From Haloterrigena salina JCM 13891 (lineage in GTDB: Archaea; Halobacteriota; Halobacteria; Halobacteriales; Natrialbaceae), in the NCBI RefSeq assembly GCF_000337495.1, contig NZ_AOIS01000010.1:66812-130811 (forward strand): DNA of 64,000 bases, in the 5' to 3' direction. Below, piece by piece: positions 8,557 to 17,912 of this stretch. Under the pieces are notes generated by a model. That model was not told the DNA's origin, searched no databases, and was given only the letters and a program-made list of their open reading frames with translations. Each line of letters starts with the position of its first letter. Positions within the stretch are counted from its first letter, which is position 1. The position numbers and the translations under genes are program-made.

Positions 8557-9843
8557 ATGGTCCGAACCGACGCTAACAGAAACCGCTGGTTGATCGCGCT
8601 CTCGGCGATCGCGATCCACCTCTCCATCGGATCGATTTACGCGTACAGCGTCTATCAGAATCCGCTTCGCGACGAGCTAGGGTGGGCAATATCAGACGTC
8701 TCGCTGGCCTTTACCGTCGCGATCGTCTTCCTCGCGCTCTCGGCGGCGTTCCTCGGGGGGTTCGTCGAAAACCGCGGCCCGCGGACCTCGGGATTGATCG
8801 CCGCCGGAACGTTCGGCCTCGGAATCATCGGCGCCGGCGTGAGCGTTCAAATAGAGAGCTACGCCGCGTTCGTCCTGACGTTCGGCGTGATCAGCGGGAT
8901 CGGTATCGGACTCGGATACATCACGCCGATTTCGACGCTCGTCCAGTGGTTCCCCGACCGCCGGGGGATGGCCACCGGGATGGCCGTGATGGGCTTCGGC
9001 GCCGGCGCGCTCGTGACCGGCCCGGTCGCGAACTACGTCATGGAGACTGCCAGTATCCCCGTCACCTTCTACGGCCTCGGCGTGGCCTACTTCCTCCTGA
9101 TGGCCGCCGGCGCGAGCTATCTGAAGAAGCCGCCGGTCGACTGGGTTCCGGACGGAATCGACGAAAGTGAACTCGACACTGCCAACAACGAGAAGGGCGT
9201 CTCCGTCAACACCGACCTCGCGGAACTCACCGGCAGCGAGGCCCTGCGGACGCCGCGGTTCTACCTCGTCTGGCTGGTCATGTTCATCAACATCTCGGCC
9301 GGGATCATGCTGCTGTCGGTCGCGTCGCCGATGACGCAGGTCATCGCGCAGGTCGACGCGGCGACCGCGGCCTCGGTCGTCGGCCTCATCGGCATCTTCA
9401 ACGGCGGCGGCCGGATCTTCTGGGCGACCGCCTCCGACTACATCGGCCGGACGAGCACGTACGGCGTGTTCTTCGGCCTCCAGATCGCCGCGTTCCTGTT
9501 GATGCCCCAGATCACCCACATCTGGCTGTTCGCGGGACTGCTGTTCCTCATCATCAGCGCGTACGGCGGCGGGTTCGCCTGTCTGCCGGCGTATCTGGGC
9601 GACCTGTTCGGGACGAAGGAACTCAGTGCTATCCACGGCTACACCCTGACGGCGTGGGGAGCCGCGGGCGTCGCGGGTCCGATGCTCATCTCCGAGATCG
9701 TCGAACGGACCGGTAGCTACGTCATGGCCTTCTACATCATCACCGGCGCGCTGGTCGTCGGGCTGACCGCCGTGGGCGTCCTGTACTACCGGATCGAGGA
9801 CGTCCGGGAGTCATCCCCCAGAGCCGACCCGCAGGCGACCTGA
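8557..9843 (+). CDS. OFA-family MFS carrier (oxalate/formate antiporter-like)
   Basis: 428-residue major facilitator with about twelve membrane helices. The opening segment (IHLSIGSIYAYSVYQNPLRD) and WFPDRRGMATGMAVMGFGAG between helices are hallmarks of the oxalate:formate antiporter (OFA) family. The start at 8557 removes a non-hydrophobic upstream extension that is probably untranslated. It lies upstream of a formate dehydrogenase-like gene pair on the same strand, so formate or a related carboxylate is the plausible substrate; the family also carries other anions. Confidence 0.88.
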   Translation: MVRTDANRNRWLIALSAIAIHLSIGSIYAYSVYQNPLRDELGWAISDVSLAFTVAIVFLALSAAFLGGFVENRGPRTSGLIAAGTFGLGIIGAGVSVQIESYAAFVLTFGVISGIGIGLGYITPISTLVQWFPDRRGMATGMAVMGFGAGALVTGPVANYVMETASIPVTFYGLGVAYFLLMAAGASYLKKPPVDWVPDGIDESELDTANNEKGVSVNTDLAELTGSEALRTPRFYLVWLVMFINISAGIMLLSVASPMTQVIAQVDAATAASVVGLIGIFNGGGRIFWATASDYIGRTSTYGVFFGLQIAAFLLMPQITHIWLFAGLLFLIISAYGGGFACLPAYLGDLFGTKELSAIHGYTLTAWGAAGVAGPMLISEIVERTGSYVMAFYIITGALVVGLTAVGVLYYRIEDVRESSPRADPQAT

Positions 9844-10016
9844 TCGCCTCGAGTCGCGCCGGCGCGACTACTCGAGCGACTTCGCTCCGAGACCGGACGA
9901 ACGCTCGCGTCGGTGCGCAACCGCACTACTGCGAAACCTGTCGGCTCCCACTGCGGGACCTGTCGATTCCCGTGACAGTGAGAAACGCTATCCGTGCCGT
10001 CCGCAAACGGTGGGGT

Positions 10017-10178
10017 ATGTTCGGCGATCGAACGCCGTCGGAAGCGACCGAAACGGAACGCGAAAGCGGGCGACGCGTCGGGGCAGTGGCGCTGTTGCTC
10101 GTCGCGATACTCGGAGCCCTCGCGGTAGCGCTCGGAGCGCGCCGCAGGGAGCGAGCGACGCTGGAACCCCCGTTCTGA
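10017..10178 (+). CDS. Small single-helix membrane protein
   Basis: 53 residues: a charged N-terminus, one strongly hydrophobic helix (VGAVALLLVAILGALAVALG), and a short basic C-terminal tail. It lies between the OFA carrier and the NuoF-like gene on the same strand. Start chosen at 10017; an upstream GTG at 9972 would add 15 basic residues. Not a recognised family. The reverse-strand frame over the same bases lacks comparable structure. Confidence 0.5.
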   Translation: MFGDRTPSEATETERESGRRVGAVALLLVAILGALAVALGARRRERATLEPPF

Positions 10179-10302
10179 TCCGACACCACGTACGGATCCC
10201 CGGACTGATCGCTGCAAGCCAGTAGCGCGATTGACACGCCGGAGATCTGCGCGTCCCGTTCAGGGTGTGCTTTTTCGTATCCCGGGACCGGAGACGGAGG
10301 CG

Positions 10303-11931
10303 ATGGATGAACGGACCGAGTCGACGGACGAAGCGGCCATCGTTCGCGTCGCCGGCGGGTCGGAGAGCGAACGACGAAAACAGCGCGCGCTGGACGAGCT
10401 CCGCTCGGCGGCCGAGGAAACCCGCGTCCTCGAGACCGGGCCGACCGGCGTTCGGGAGCTAGAGCCGCTCGTTTGTCTCACCGACGGCGGTCGGACGGCC
10501 TTCTATTCCGCGCCGGTCGTCGGCCGGCTCGAATCGCTCGTCGAGACGGTAGAGCGCGGCGAACTCCCGACCGACGACCCCGTGACGGTCGTCGACCACG
10601 AGCCGGCGCCGTCGTCGCTTCCGACGCCCGAGGACGGGCCGCTCGCGGTGGGTCGGCGCCGCGTCCTCGGCCGCTGCGGCTGGGTCGATCCCGCGTCGGT
10701 TCCCGACGAGTCGGCGGCCGAACTGGCCGGCGACGACCCCGACGAAGCGCTCTCGCGGGTCCGCGACGTGGGACTGCTCGGCCGCGGTCGCGGCGACTGG
10801 AGCGTCGACGATCCCGTCACCGAGGAGTGGGAGCTAGCCCGCGAGGCGGCCGCGGATGGGTCTGACGAGCCCGACTCCGAGGCCGACGAACCGGTCGTCG
10901 TCGTCAACGCCAACGAGAGCGACGACCGCAACGCGACCGACCGGACGCTGCTCGAGGCCGCGCCGGGCGAGGTGCTCGACGGGGCCCTCGCGGTCGCCGA
11001 ACTGGTCGGCGCCGACGACGTCGTCGTCTACTGCAACGAGAACGACGATCGAGCCCGCGAGCGCGTCCACGAGGCCGCCCGCAACGCCGAGGAGCGGTTC
11101 GCCGAACGCCTCGATCGAGAGAGCGGGCCAGAGGTCGTCGTCGGGCCGGATCGGTTCATCGCCGGCGAGCCGACGATGGCCCTCGAGGCCATGGAGGGCA
11201 ACGACCGCCTCGAGGCGCGCCTCCGACCGCCGTCGCCGGCCGAACACGGGCTCTACGGGCGGCCGACCGTCGTCCACACGCCGCGGACGATGGCACAGGT
11301 CCGCCGCGCGATGCTCCACCCCGAGGAGTTCGACGCGGACGACGCGGATCCCGGCACCCGGCTGGTCACCGTGACGGGCGACGTCGACGCGGCGGCGACC
11401 GTGGAGCTCCCGACCGGCGGGAACCTGGCCGACGCTCGAGAGGCCGTCTCCCTCGAGGGACAGTTCAAGATGGCCTGCGTCGGCGGCCAGTTCGGCGGGC
11501 TCACGCGGTCGCTCTCGCAGTCGCCGTCGGCGCCCGCCCTTGCCGGCGCGGGGCTCGGAACTGAGGGCGTGGTCGAACTATTAAACGAGGACAACTGCGT
11601 GCTCGCGACGGCCGGGCGGCGAGCGAACTTCGCGATGGAGTCGAACTGCGGGCGCTGCGTCACCTGTCGCGAGGGGAGTCAGGAACTCACCAACATGCTT
11701 CGAGACATCTACGACGGCCATTACCGAGACGCGAAGATACGCGAACTGACCCGCGTGATGGGCGAGACGAGTATTTGCCACTTCGGCCGCACGGCGATCC
11801 GCCCGGCCGTCACGGGGATGCGCGAGTTCGAGCGGGAGGTGGCCGCTCACACCGAGGGCCGCTGTCCCAGCGGCGAGTGCGAGGGCGCGATGACGCAGAC
11901 CGCCGGACACCAGATGGAGGGGAACCGATGA
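10303..11931 (+). CDS. NuoF-like subunit of formate dehydrogenase complex
   Basis: 542 residues resembling NADH dehydrogenase subunit F/FdhB. The C-terminal NuoF iron-sulfur helical domain is intact, with Cys449, Cys452 and Cys455 (CGRCVTC) and Cys492 (SICHFGRTA) able to hold a 4Fe-4S cluster, preceded by an SLBB-like segment. The FMN-binding glycine loop, GRGGAGF in NuoF, reads GRGRGDW here, and the GEE of the nucleotide site reads GEP, so flavin and NAD binding are doubtful. It overlaps the formate dehydrogenase large subunit by ATGA, so both form one complex. Start at 10303; upstream codons lack family similarity. Confidence 0.85.
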   Translation: MDERTESTDEAAIVRVAGGSESERRKQRALDELRSAAEETRVLETGPTGVRELEPLVCLTDGGRTAFYSAPVVGRLESLVETVERGELPTDDPVTVVDHEPAPSSLPTPEDGPLAVGRRRVLGRCGWVDPASVPDESAAELAGDDPDEALSRVRDVGLLGRGRGDWSVDDPVTEEWELAREAAADGSDEPDSEADEPVVVVNANESDDRNATDRTLLEAAPGEVLDGALAVAELVGADDVVVYCNENDDRARERVHEAARNAEERFAERLDRESGPEVVVGPDRFIAGEPTMALEAMEGNDRLEARLRPPSPAEHGLYGRPTVVHTPRTMAQVRRAMLHPEEFDADDADPGTRLVTVTGDVDAAATVELPTGGNLADAREAVSLEGQFKMACVGGQFGGLTRSLSQSPSAPALAGAGLGTEGVVELLNEDNCVLATAGRRANFAMESNCGRCVTCREGSQELTNMLRDIYDGHYRDAKIRELTRVMGETSICHFGRTAIRPAVTGMREFEREVAAHTEGRCPSGECEGAMTQTAGHQMEGNR

Positions 11932-14900
11932 GCAGCGAGGACCCGGCGAGCCACGTCGACGACGTGGAAACCGAACGGCGACCGACCGCCGTCGAGAAGC
12001 TCCCTTCGGTGCCGAACGTCGCCGATCCGCGGCCGAGTACGCCGCTGACCGAACAGTTCGAGACCGGGACCGCCAACGACCCGGACGTCCGCTCTGGAGA
12101 CGGCGAGGACGGAATGACCCACCTCACGGTCGACGGGACGCCCGTCTCGGTGCCGCCGGGCTCGACGATCATCGACGCGGTCGAGTCCGTCGAACCGGCC
12201 GACGAGCTGGCCGCGCTCTGTTACTACGACCGCGACACCGAACAGGCCGACGCGATCGGGCCGCGCGGCGAGTGTCGGACCTGCACCGTCCACACGGAAG
12301 AACACGGACTCGTGACGTCCTGCTCGCATCCCGTCGAGGAGGGGATGACGGTCCGAACCGACGAGGACGACGCGGCCGAGGCGCGCGAGGTCAACCTCGA
12401 CCTCCAGCTCTCCGACCACAACCTCCGCTGTACGACCTGCGGCCAGAACGGCCGCTGCGAACTGCAGGACACCTCCATCGAGCAGGGCGTCGAGGAACCG
12501 CGGTGGGGCGTCTTCGAGGACCGGGACCAGTACGAACCGCTCGACGACACCTCGCCGGCCATCCAGATCGACCGCAACAAGTGCATCCTCTGTAACCGCT
12601 GCGTCGAGGCCTGCAACGACGTGCAGGTCGAGGGGGTCCTCCGGATGGAGGGTTCGGGTCAGGACACCCGCATTGCCTTCCAGAACGGCGAGGAGACCTT
12701 CGACGAGTCCACCTGCGTCTCCTGTGGCCACTGCGCGACCGTCTGCCCGACCGGCGCCCTGGTCGAGCAGGGGCTGACCGACGCCGCGACGATCCCACTG
12801 CCCGGCTTCACCCAAGAGAACTCGATCGGCAAGGTCTTAGAGAGCCCGAAGGCCGAAACGGCCGACCAGACGGAGGCGCCGAACCGCGATCTCCCATACG
12901 ACGTCGAGGGCCGAGCGAAGCCCGAGGAGGAACTCTCCGGCGTCGCCCGCTTCATGTCGATCGCGAGAGCGCGCGCCGGGGACTCGAAGCGGCAGATGAG
13001 CCACACCTTGAAGGAGGTCGGCGACCGCGCCCTCAAGGAGTTCGAACACGTCTCCGAGGGGATCGCCAGCGAGGCGATGCCGGCCGGCCAGCTGTTCAAC
13101 GTCGCGACGACCATCGGCGACGCGCGCCTCTCGCGGATCGAGAAGGCCGAGACCACCTGTAACTACTGCGCCGTCGGCTGTCGGTTCGAACTCTACGGCA
13201 AGGACGGCGAAGTGCTCGGCGTCCGACCAGCGGATCCGGACTCGACGCCGGCGAACGACTTCTCGACCTGCGTGAAGGGGAAGTTCGGCTACGACTACGT
13301 CGACGCCGACGACCGACTCGAGAAACCCCTCGTTCGTAAAGAAAACGCGCCGGACGGCCCGGTCGGCCGCGAGGGCTTCCGCGAGGCGTCCTGGAAGGAA
13401 GCCCTCGAGCGCGTCTACGAGGGGCTCTCGGGGATCCGCGACGAGCACGGCAGCGAGAGCCTCTCGGTCATCTCCTCGTCGAAGACGACCAACGAGGAGA
13501 ACTTCTTGAACCAGAAGTTCGCCCGGCAGGTCCTGGGGACGCCCCACGTCGACAACTGCGCGCGGCTCTGTCACTCCTCGACCGTCGCCGCACTGCAGCA
13601 GACGGTCGGCTACGGCGCGATGACCAACCGGATCAACGAGGACATCGGGGAGACCGACTGCTATCTCATCACCGGCTCGAACACGACCGAGTCCCACCCC
13701 GTCCTCGCGACGCGGATCAAACAGAACGTCCGCGACGGAGCGGATCTCATCGTCATCGATCCCCGGGAGATGGGGCTGGCCGAGCACGCCGACCAGTACA
13801 TCCGGACGACCCCCGGCGAGGACGTGGCCTGGATGAACGGGATGATCCGGTACATCATCGAGAACGACCTCCACGACGAGGAATTCATCGAGGAGCGGAC
13901 CAAACACTTCGACGAACTAAAGGAGAAGGTCGATCCGTTCACGCCCGAGCAGGTCGAGGAGCTCACGGCCGTTCCCGCCGAGGAACTGAAGAAGGCCGCC
14001 GAGACGATCGCCACCGCCGACACCTGCATCTTCGGCTGGGCGATGGGGTTGACCCAGCACACGACCGGGACGCGCAACGTCCTGGCCATCGCCGACCTCG
14101 CGCTGGTGACGGGCAACCTCGGCAAGCCCCGCGCCGGGCTCTCGGCGTTTCGCGGGCAGAACAACGTCCAGGGCGGCGGGGGTGACATGGGACCGGCTCC
14201 GCACACGCTTCCGGGGTATCAGGACCTCGGCGACGAGGCGGTCCTCCAGAAGTTCGAGGACGAGTGGGGCGAGCGCCCGCCGAACGACGTCGGGCTCCGC
14301 CTGCCGGAGCAGTTCCACGCCGTCAACGACGGCGACCTCCGGGGCATGTTCATCATGGGCGAAAACCCCGTCCTCTCGGAGCCGGACCTCGACAACGCCG
14401 AGCAAGCGTTGACGAAGCTCGACTTCCTCGCCGTCCAGGACATCTTCCTGACCGAGTCGGCCGAGTACGCCGACGTGGTGCTCCCGGCCGCTTCCGCCGC
14501 CGAGAAGAGTGGGACGTTCACGAACACCGAGCGGCGCATCCAGCGAGTCCGACCGGCCGTCGACTCGCCGGGGAAGGCGAAACCGGACCAGGAGATCCTC
14601 ATCCAACTCGCGCGGCGGTTCGGCTACGACTGGGACTACGATGGCCCGGCCGACGTGATGGACGAGATCAACGACCTCGTCCCGATCTACGGCGGCGTCA
14701 CCTACGATCGACTCGAGGAAGAGACCAAGGGCATCCAGTGGCCCTGCTTCGACGAGGACGATCCCGGCACGCCGTACCTCTACGAGGACGAGTTCAACTT
14801 CGAGGACGGGAAGGCCCGCTTCGTCCCCGCCGACTACGCCAAGCCGCCGGACATGCCCGACGAGGAGTACCCGATCACGCTCTCCTCGGGGCGGGTCCTG

Positions 14901-15320
14901 TACCACTGGCACACCGGCACGATGACCCGCCGAGTCGGGACGCTCATGAACCACGTCCCGGAGAGCTTCGTGACGATCCACCCAGAGATGGCCGACCAGT
15001 TGGGCATCGACGACCAGGAGTACGTCCGCGTCCAGTCCCGGCAGGGCGAGATCGTCGTGAAGGCCAACGTCGAGGACACCTCCGATCCAGGCGTCGTCTT
15101 CATCCCGATGCACTTCCCGCAGGGGGCGATCAACAAGCTCACCCAGCACGAACTCGACCCGACGTCGTTCATCCCGCAGTACAAGGTGACGAGCGTCCGG
15201 ATCACGCCACTCGACGTTCCCCCCGAGGAGGCGGCCAACGTCGTCTCACCGACGCCCGGCCAACTCGAGGGGCAGGGCGGCGATCCAGAGGACGTCGGCG
15301 GTCGTAGCGCGGACGACTGA
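11928..15320 (+). CDS. fdhF: Formate dehydrogenase-like alpha subunit (molybdopterin, Cys form)
   Basis: 1130-residue molybdopterin oxidoreductase. Order: acidic N-terminus; 2Fe-2S ferredoxin-like domain (GECRTC, SCSHP); NuoG-type His-Cys motif (HNLRCTTCGQNGRC); two 4Fe-4S motifs (CILCNRCVEAC, CVSCGHCATVCP); the catalytic-domain 4Fe-4S cluster with Cys411, Cys414, Cys418 and Cys448; then the molybdopterin domains and a C-terminal dinucleotide-binding domain. The metal-ligand position is Cys548 followed by His549 (CARLCHSS), as in cysteine-type formate dehydrogenases, so selenocysteine is not needed. The ATG at 11928 overlaps the preceding stop. No twin-arginine signal, so cytoplasmic. Expected to oxidise formate to CO2, passing electrons through the FeS chain. 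Confidence 0.92.
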   Translation: MSSEDPASHVDDVETERRPTAVEKLPSVPNVADPRPSTPLTEQFETGTANDPDVRSGDGEDGMTHLTVDGTPVSVPPGSTIIDAVESVEPADELAALCYYDRDTEQADAIGPRGECRTCTVHTEEHGLVTSCSHPVEEGMTVRTDEDDAAEAREVNLDLQLSDHNLRCTTCGQNGRCELQDTSIEQGVEEPRWGVFEDRDQYEPLDDTSPAIQIDRNKCILCNRCVEACNDVQVEGVLRMEGSGQDTRIAFQNGEETFDESTCVSCGHCATVCPTGALVEQGLTDAATIPLPGFTQENSIGKVLESPKAETADQTEAPNRDLPYDVEGRAKPEEELSGVARFMSIARARAGDSKRQMSHTLKEVGDRALKEFEHVSEGIASEAMPAGQLFNVATTIGDARLSRIEKAETTCNYCAVGCRFELYGKDGEVLGVRPADPDSTPANDFSTCVKGKFGYDYVDADDRLEKPLVRKENAPDGPVGREGFREASWKEALERVYEGLSGIRDEHGSESLSVISSSKTTNEENFLNQKFARQVLGTPHVDNCARLCHSSTVAALQQTVGYGAMTNRINEDIGETDCYLITGSNTTESHPVLATRIKQNVRDGADLIVIDPREMGLAEHADQYIRTTPGEDVAWMNGMIRYIIENDLHDEEFIEERTKHFDELKEKVDPFTPEQVEELTAVPAEELKKAAETIATADTCIFGWAMGLTQHTTGTRNVLAIADLALVTGNLGKPRAGLSAFRGQNNVQGGGGDMGPAPHTLPGYQDLGDEAVLQKFEDEWGERPPNDVGLRLPEQFHAVNDGDLRGMFIMGENPVLSEPDLDNAEQALTKLDFLAVQDIFLTESAEYADVVLPAASAAEKSGTFTNTERRIQRVRPAVDSPGKAKPDQEILIQLARRFGYDWDYDGPADVMDEINDLVPIYGGVTYDRLEEETKGIQWPCFDEDDPGTPYLYEDEFNFEDGKARFVPADYAKPPDMPDEEYPITLSSGRVLYHWHTGTMTRRVGTLMNHVPESFVTIHPEMADQLGIDDQEYVRVQSRQGEIVVKANVEDTSDPGVVFIPMHFPQGAINKLTQHELDPTSFIPQYKVTSVRITPLDVPPEEAANVVSPTPGQLEGQGGDPEDVGGRSADD

Positions 15321-15373
15321 CGCCGACGACGTCGCGTGCGCTCTCGAACTCGCCTTTGCTCTTCCTCCCGCGC

Positions 15374-16528
15374 TCAGTTCGAGTCGGCCAGTCCCAGCCG
15401 TTCGTCGCCCATCCGTCGCCCGCGGGCGACGAGCCGATCCCCGTACTCGGTGCGGGAGTCGTTCCACGTCGACAGCGCCGCATCAAGCGCGTCGTGTCGC
15501 TCGAGGGCTCGCTCGAGCGCGACGGCGTCGCCGGCGGCCTTCGCCGTGCCCGCTGCGGTGTGGGTCCGAGCGACGAACGCGGCGTCGCCGAGCAGGCAGA
15601 CGCGGTCGACGACCATCTCGGGGATCGTCAGGTCGTAAATCGCCTGCACGAACGGGGTCGGGGTCTCGGCGACGATTCTCGAGAAGACGGGCGGCAGCAC
15701 GTCGCTCGCGCGCTCGAGTTGCCGAGTTCGGACCGGCTCGCGGAGCGCGCCGGGCGGGACGGTGATCTCTCGCTCGGCGTCCGTCGCGTCGGTGAAGACG
15801 GCGGACCGATCACGGTTCTCGAGCGTGTCGTACCAGACCCAGTTGAGCCGTCGCTCGCCCGGTGCAGTCCCGCCGTCGTCGCCGGGAATGAAGTACGCCA
15901 GGACGAGTAGATCCTGTCCCTGGTAGAAGACGAAGGCATCGTCGAAACGGTCGGCGACCGCCGGAGCCAGGTCGGACTCGTCGACGACGCCGCGCCAAGC
16001 GACGTAGTCGGCGAACTCGGGACCGACCGCGGGGAAGAGCTGGCGGCGCGTCGACGACTGGCCGCCCTCGGCCGCGATCACCAGGTCGGCCTCGCGTTCG
16101 TCGCCGGCCGCGAATTCGGCGGTCGCCGTCGCGGGATCGACGCCGACTATCTCGCGTCCCGTTCGATAGCGGTCGTCCGGGAACGCCTCGCGCAGTCGTC
16201 GGTAGACGGCGTCCCACGACGTGAACGCCATCGAATCGGGACGCGACATTTCGACGTCGCCGTCCCGCGCGAGAAAGCGGCGCTCGCTCGAGGTCGTCGC
16301 GATCGCGTCGGGGTCGACGACGTCGCGACGCTCGAGGAACCGGCGCACGTTCTCCTGGGCGACGATTCCGGCTCCGCGACCGTGGAGGTCGCCCGTCGAC
16401 TGCTCGTAGATCGTCGGCTCGTGGCCCGCGTCCTCGAGGGCGAGCCCGGCGAAGAGGCCGCCCATCGAGCCGCCGGAGACGGTCACCGACAGCGCGTCCG
16501 TCGATCGCCGGCTGCGTCGCCGAGACAC
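15374..16528 (-). CDS. FAD-dependent monooxygenase (group A flavoprotein hydroxylase)
   Basis: About 384 residues. The N-terminal dinucleotide fold (SGGSMGGLFAGLALEDAGHEPTIYE-like, residues ~16-40) and the FAD motif VCLLGDAAF near residue 310 identify a PHBH-type aromatic hydroxylase; the arrangement resembles 2,6-dihydroxypyridine 3-monooxygenase-like proteins. It would use NAD(P)H and O2 to hydroxylate an aromatic or heterocyclic compound. The annotated start is a GTG and is uncertain because the first ~13 residues are basic and unlike the family; an internal GTG near 16490 is possible. It converges on the formate dehydrogenase gene. Confidence 0.85.
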   Translation of the reverse strand: MSRRRSRRSTDALSVTVSGGSMGGLFAGLALEDAGHEPTIYEQSTGDLHGRGAGIVAQENVRRFLERRDVVDPDAIATTSSERRFLARDGDVEMSRPDSMAFTSWDAVYRRLREAFPDDRYRTGREIVGVDPATATAEFAAGDEREADLVIAAEGGQSSTRRQLFPAVGPEFADYVAWRGVVDESDLAPAVADRFDDAFVFYQGQDLLVLAYFIPGDDGGTAPGERRLNWVWYDTLENRDRSAVFTDATDAEREITVPPGALREPVRTRQLERASDVLPPVFSRIVAETPTPFVQAIYDLTIPEMVVDRVCLLGDAAFVARTHTAAGTAKAAGDAVALERALERHDALDAALSTWNDSRTEYGDRLVARGRRMGDERLGLADSN

Positions 16529-16696
16529 GCCGGTGTCTCGCGGACCGACGGCTGAAAGGGCTTCGGCTGCGACGGACGGGGCCGGGACGGACGGTACTCT
16601 CGACGCGTGCTCGACACCTGAGCCGTCGACTCAGAAAATCAGTCGCTACGGACGATCCGCTGTCTTCGCGAGCCATTCACGGCGCCGCCGACCGTC

Positions 16697-16894
16697 TCAG
16701 TCCGACGGCGGAGCCGCCGTCGGCGCGGTGTCTTCCGACGGAGCGATCCGGCGGAAGTCGCCGTCACCGCAGGTGCACTCCTCCGAGACACCGATCGGTC
16801 TGATCGTGCCGTCCGGTTGCTGTTCGGAGACGAACACCGATTCACAGGAGCGACACACTGCGACGATCCTCGTCCCGGATTCTGACCTGCTCAT
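16697..16894 (-). CDS. Small putative zinc-binding protein
   Basis: 65 residues with a CRSC pair near the N-terminus and a CTCG pair about 25 residues later, spaced like the small two-Cys-pair zinc proteins common in haloarchaea. The tail is Pro/Ala-rich. Coding potential is modest, so this is a plausible but not secure gene. Confidence 0.5.
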   Translation of the reverse strand: MSRSESGTRIVAVCRSCESVFVSEQQPDGTIRPIGVSEECTCGDGDFRRIAPSEDTAPTAAPPSD

Positions 16895-17223
16895 CGAGTA
16901 CGAAAACGGGCCGACGGGGCATCATCATTGCTCCAAGCTATTTTGGCTCGTTTCGACATCGAAGACGCGAGACGATCGAAACCAGGGTCAGGACGACCTC
17001 TCGAGGGAGGGTTGGAAAATCAGCTGCGTGGGAGGACGGCGGATCGATCTCGGCCGACTGCTCGAGGGCTGTCGTCCCTGTCGCTGCTAATTAGAAGCGT
17101 CACTACTAGTACTAGTAGCAAGTGTCGCTACCGGAGTCTCGAACGAGCGCCAGCGTCGGGCCGCGCGGCGCCGTCGTTCCCGCAGCGATTCCGTGGGACG
17201 GACGAGTCGAACGGGAGAACGGC
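16895..17223. other. Intergenic region with CTAG-rich palindrome
   Basis: 329 bp without a supported gene, between the small zinc protein and the MaoC gene (both minus strand). It contains the 16-bp perfect palindrome CTACTAGTACTAGTAG at 17103-17118, reported separately. The remaining sequence is AT-richer than the flanking genes, and short frames are not convincing. Confidence 0.5.
17103..17118. repeat. 16-bp perfect palindrome with two CTAG sites
   Basis: CTACTAGTACTAGTAG reads the same on both strands and lies about 105 bp downstream of the MaoC gene end. Two CTAG tetranucleotides in 16 bp is unusual for haloarchaeal DNA. It may be a protein-binding site or a recombination footprint. Confidence 0.45.
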
Positions 17224-17883
17224 TCAGGAGTCGGGCTGTTCGTCGATGACCACGACCGCCTCGCCGTCGATGACTGTCGTTCCGTCGGCGTTCTCGACGG
17301 TCGTGTGCAGGCGGTAGCGGGTGTCGCCCAGTCCCTCGACGATCTCGCAGGCGGCGGTGACGGTCTCGCCGATCTCGACGGGCGCCTGAAACTCGAGGTC
17401 CTGCGAGAGGTAGATCGTCAGTCCGGGGAACCGGGCCAGGGCGGCGCTGATCGTTCCGGCGACGAGCGTGCCATGGGCGATCCGGCCGCCGAACTGGGTG
17501 TCGGTGGCGAACTCGTCGGACAGGTGCAGGCGGTTCGTGTCTCCCGAGACCTGCGCGAACGCGGAGACGTCGGTCTCCTCGATCGGTTTCGTGAATCGGA
17601 CGTAGTCGCCGACGCCGAGGTCGTCGTAGCTGTCGGTCGAACGCTCCATGATCCACGCCTCGTCGCTGTACGCGACTTCGACGACCGGTGTCTCGACGGT
17701 CTCCGGCTCGCCGTCCGCCGTCGGGCCCTCGGCGCCCGACGACGTGGTCAGGCCCATCGCGGCGAGGACGGCGTTGTTCGCTTCCACGTAGCTGTTGACG
17801 ACGTGTTTCGAAACGCTCGACCACTGCTGGTTCGGCGTCATCGTGCTGTCGGTGGCGTCGGAGTCCGGACAGTTACTGCTCAT
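17224..17883 (-). CDS. MaoC-like (R)-specific enoyl-CoA hydratase
   Basis: 219-residue protein with a C-terminal hotdog-fold MaoC domain. The hydratase motif SGDTNRLHLSDEFA (Asp and His as catalytic pair) is followed by FGGRIAHGTLVAG, the family signature. An N-terminal ~85-residue extension includes a phasin-like NSYVEANNAVLAAMG stretch. It probably hydrates trans-2-enoyl-CoA to (R)-3-hydroxyacyl-CoA, linking beta-oxidation to polyhydroxyalkanoate synthesis in haloarchaea. The ATG at 17883 is the natural start; longer frames read through a CA repeat upstream. Confidence 0.85.
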   Translation of the reverse strand: MSSNCPDSDATDSTMTPNQQWSSVSKHVVNSYVEANNAVLAAMGLTTSSGAEGPTADGEPETVETPVVEVAYSDEAWIMERSTDSYDDLGVGDYVRFTKPIEETDVSAFAQVSGDTNRLHLSDEFATDTQFGGRIAHGTLVAGTISAALARFPGLTIYLSQDLEFQAPVEIGETVTAACEIVEGLGDTRYRLHTTVENADGTTVIDGEAVVVIDEQPDS

Positions 17884-17893
17884 AGGTTCTCGA

Positions 17894-17912
17894 GTGTGTG
17901 TGTGTGTGTGTG
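17894..17912. repeat. (GT)9G dinucleotide repeat
   Basis: Nineteen bases of strictly alternating GT lie 10 bp before the MaoC start codon (CA repeat on the coding strand). It falls where a 5' untranslated leader or promoter-proximal element would be, so slippage could change spacing to the start codon. Confidence 0.8.

Noticed and set aside
9786..10217. Minus-strand frames opposite the small membrane protein
   Set aside because: Arg/Ser-rich and without hydrophobic or domain structure, whereas the plus strand has a clear membrane helix.
13917..15149. Long antisense frames inside the formate dehydrogenase gene (also 11847-12815 and 12837-13907)
   Set aside because: Low-complexity composition expected from high GC third positions; the sense strand has all expected FeS and molybdopterin motifs.
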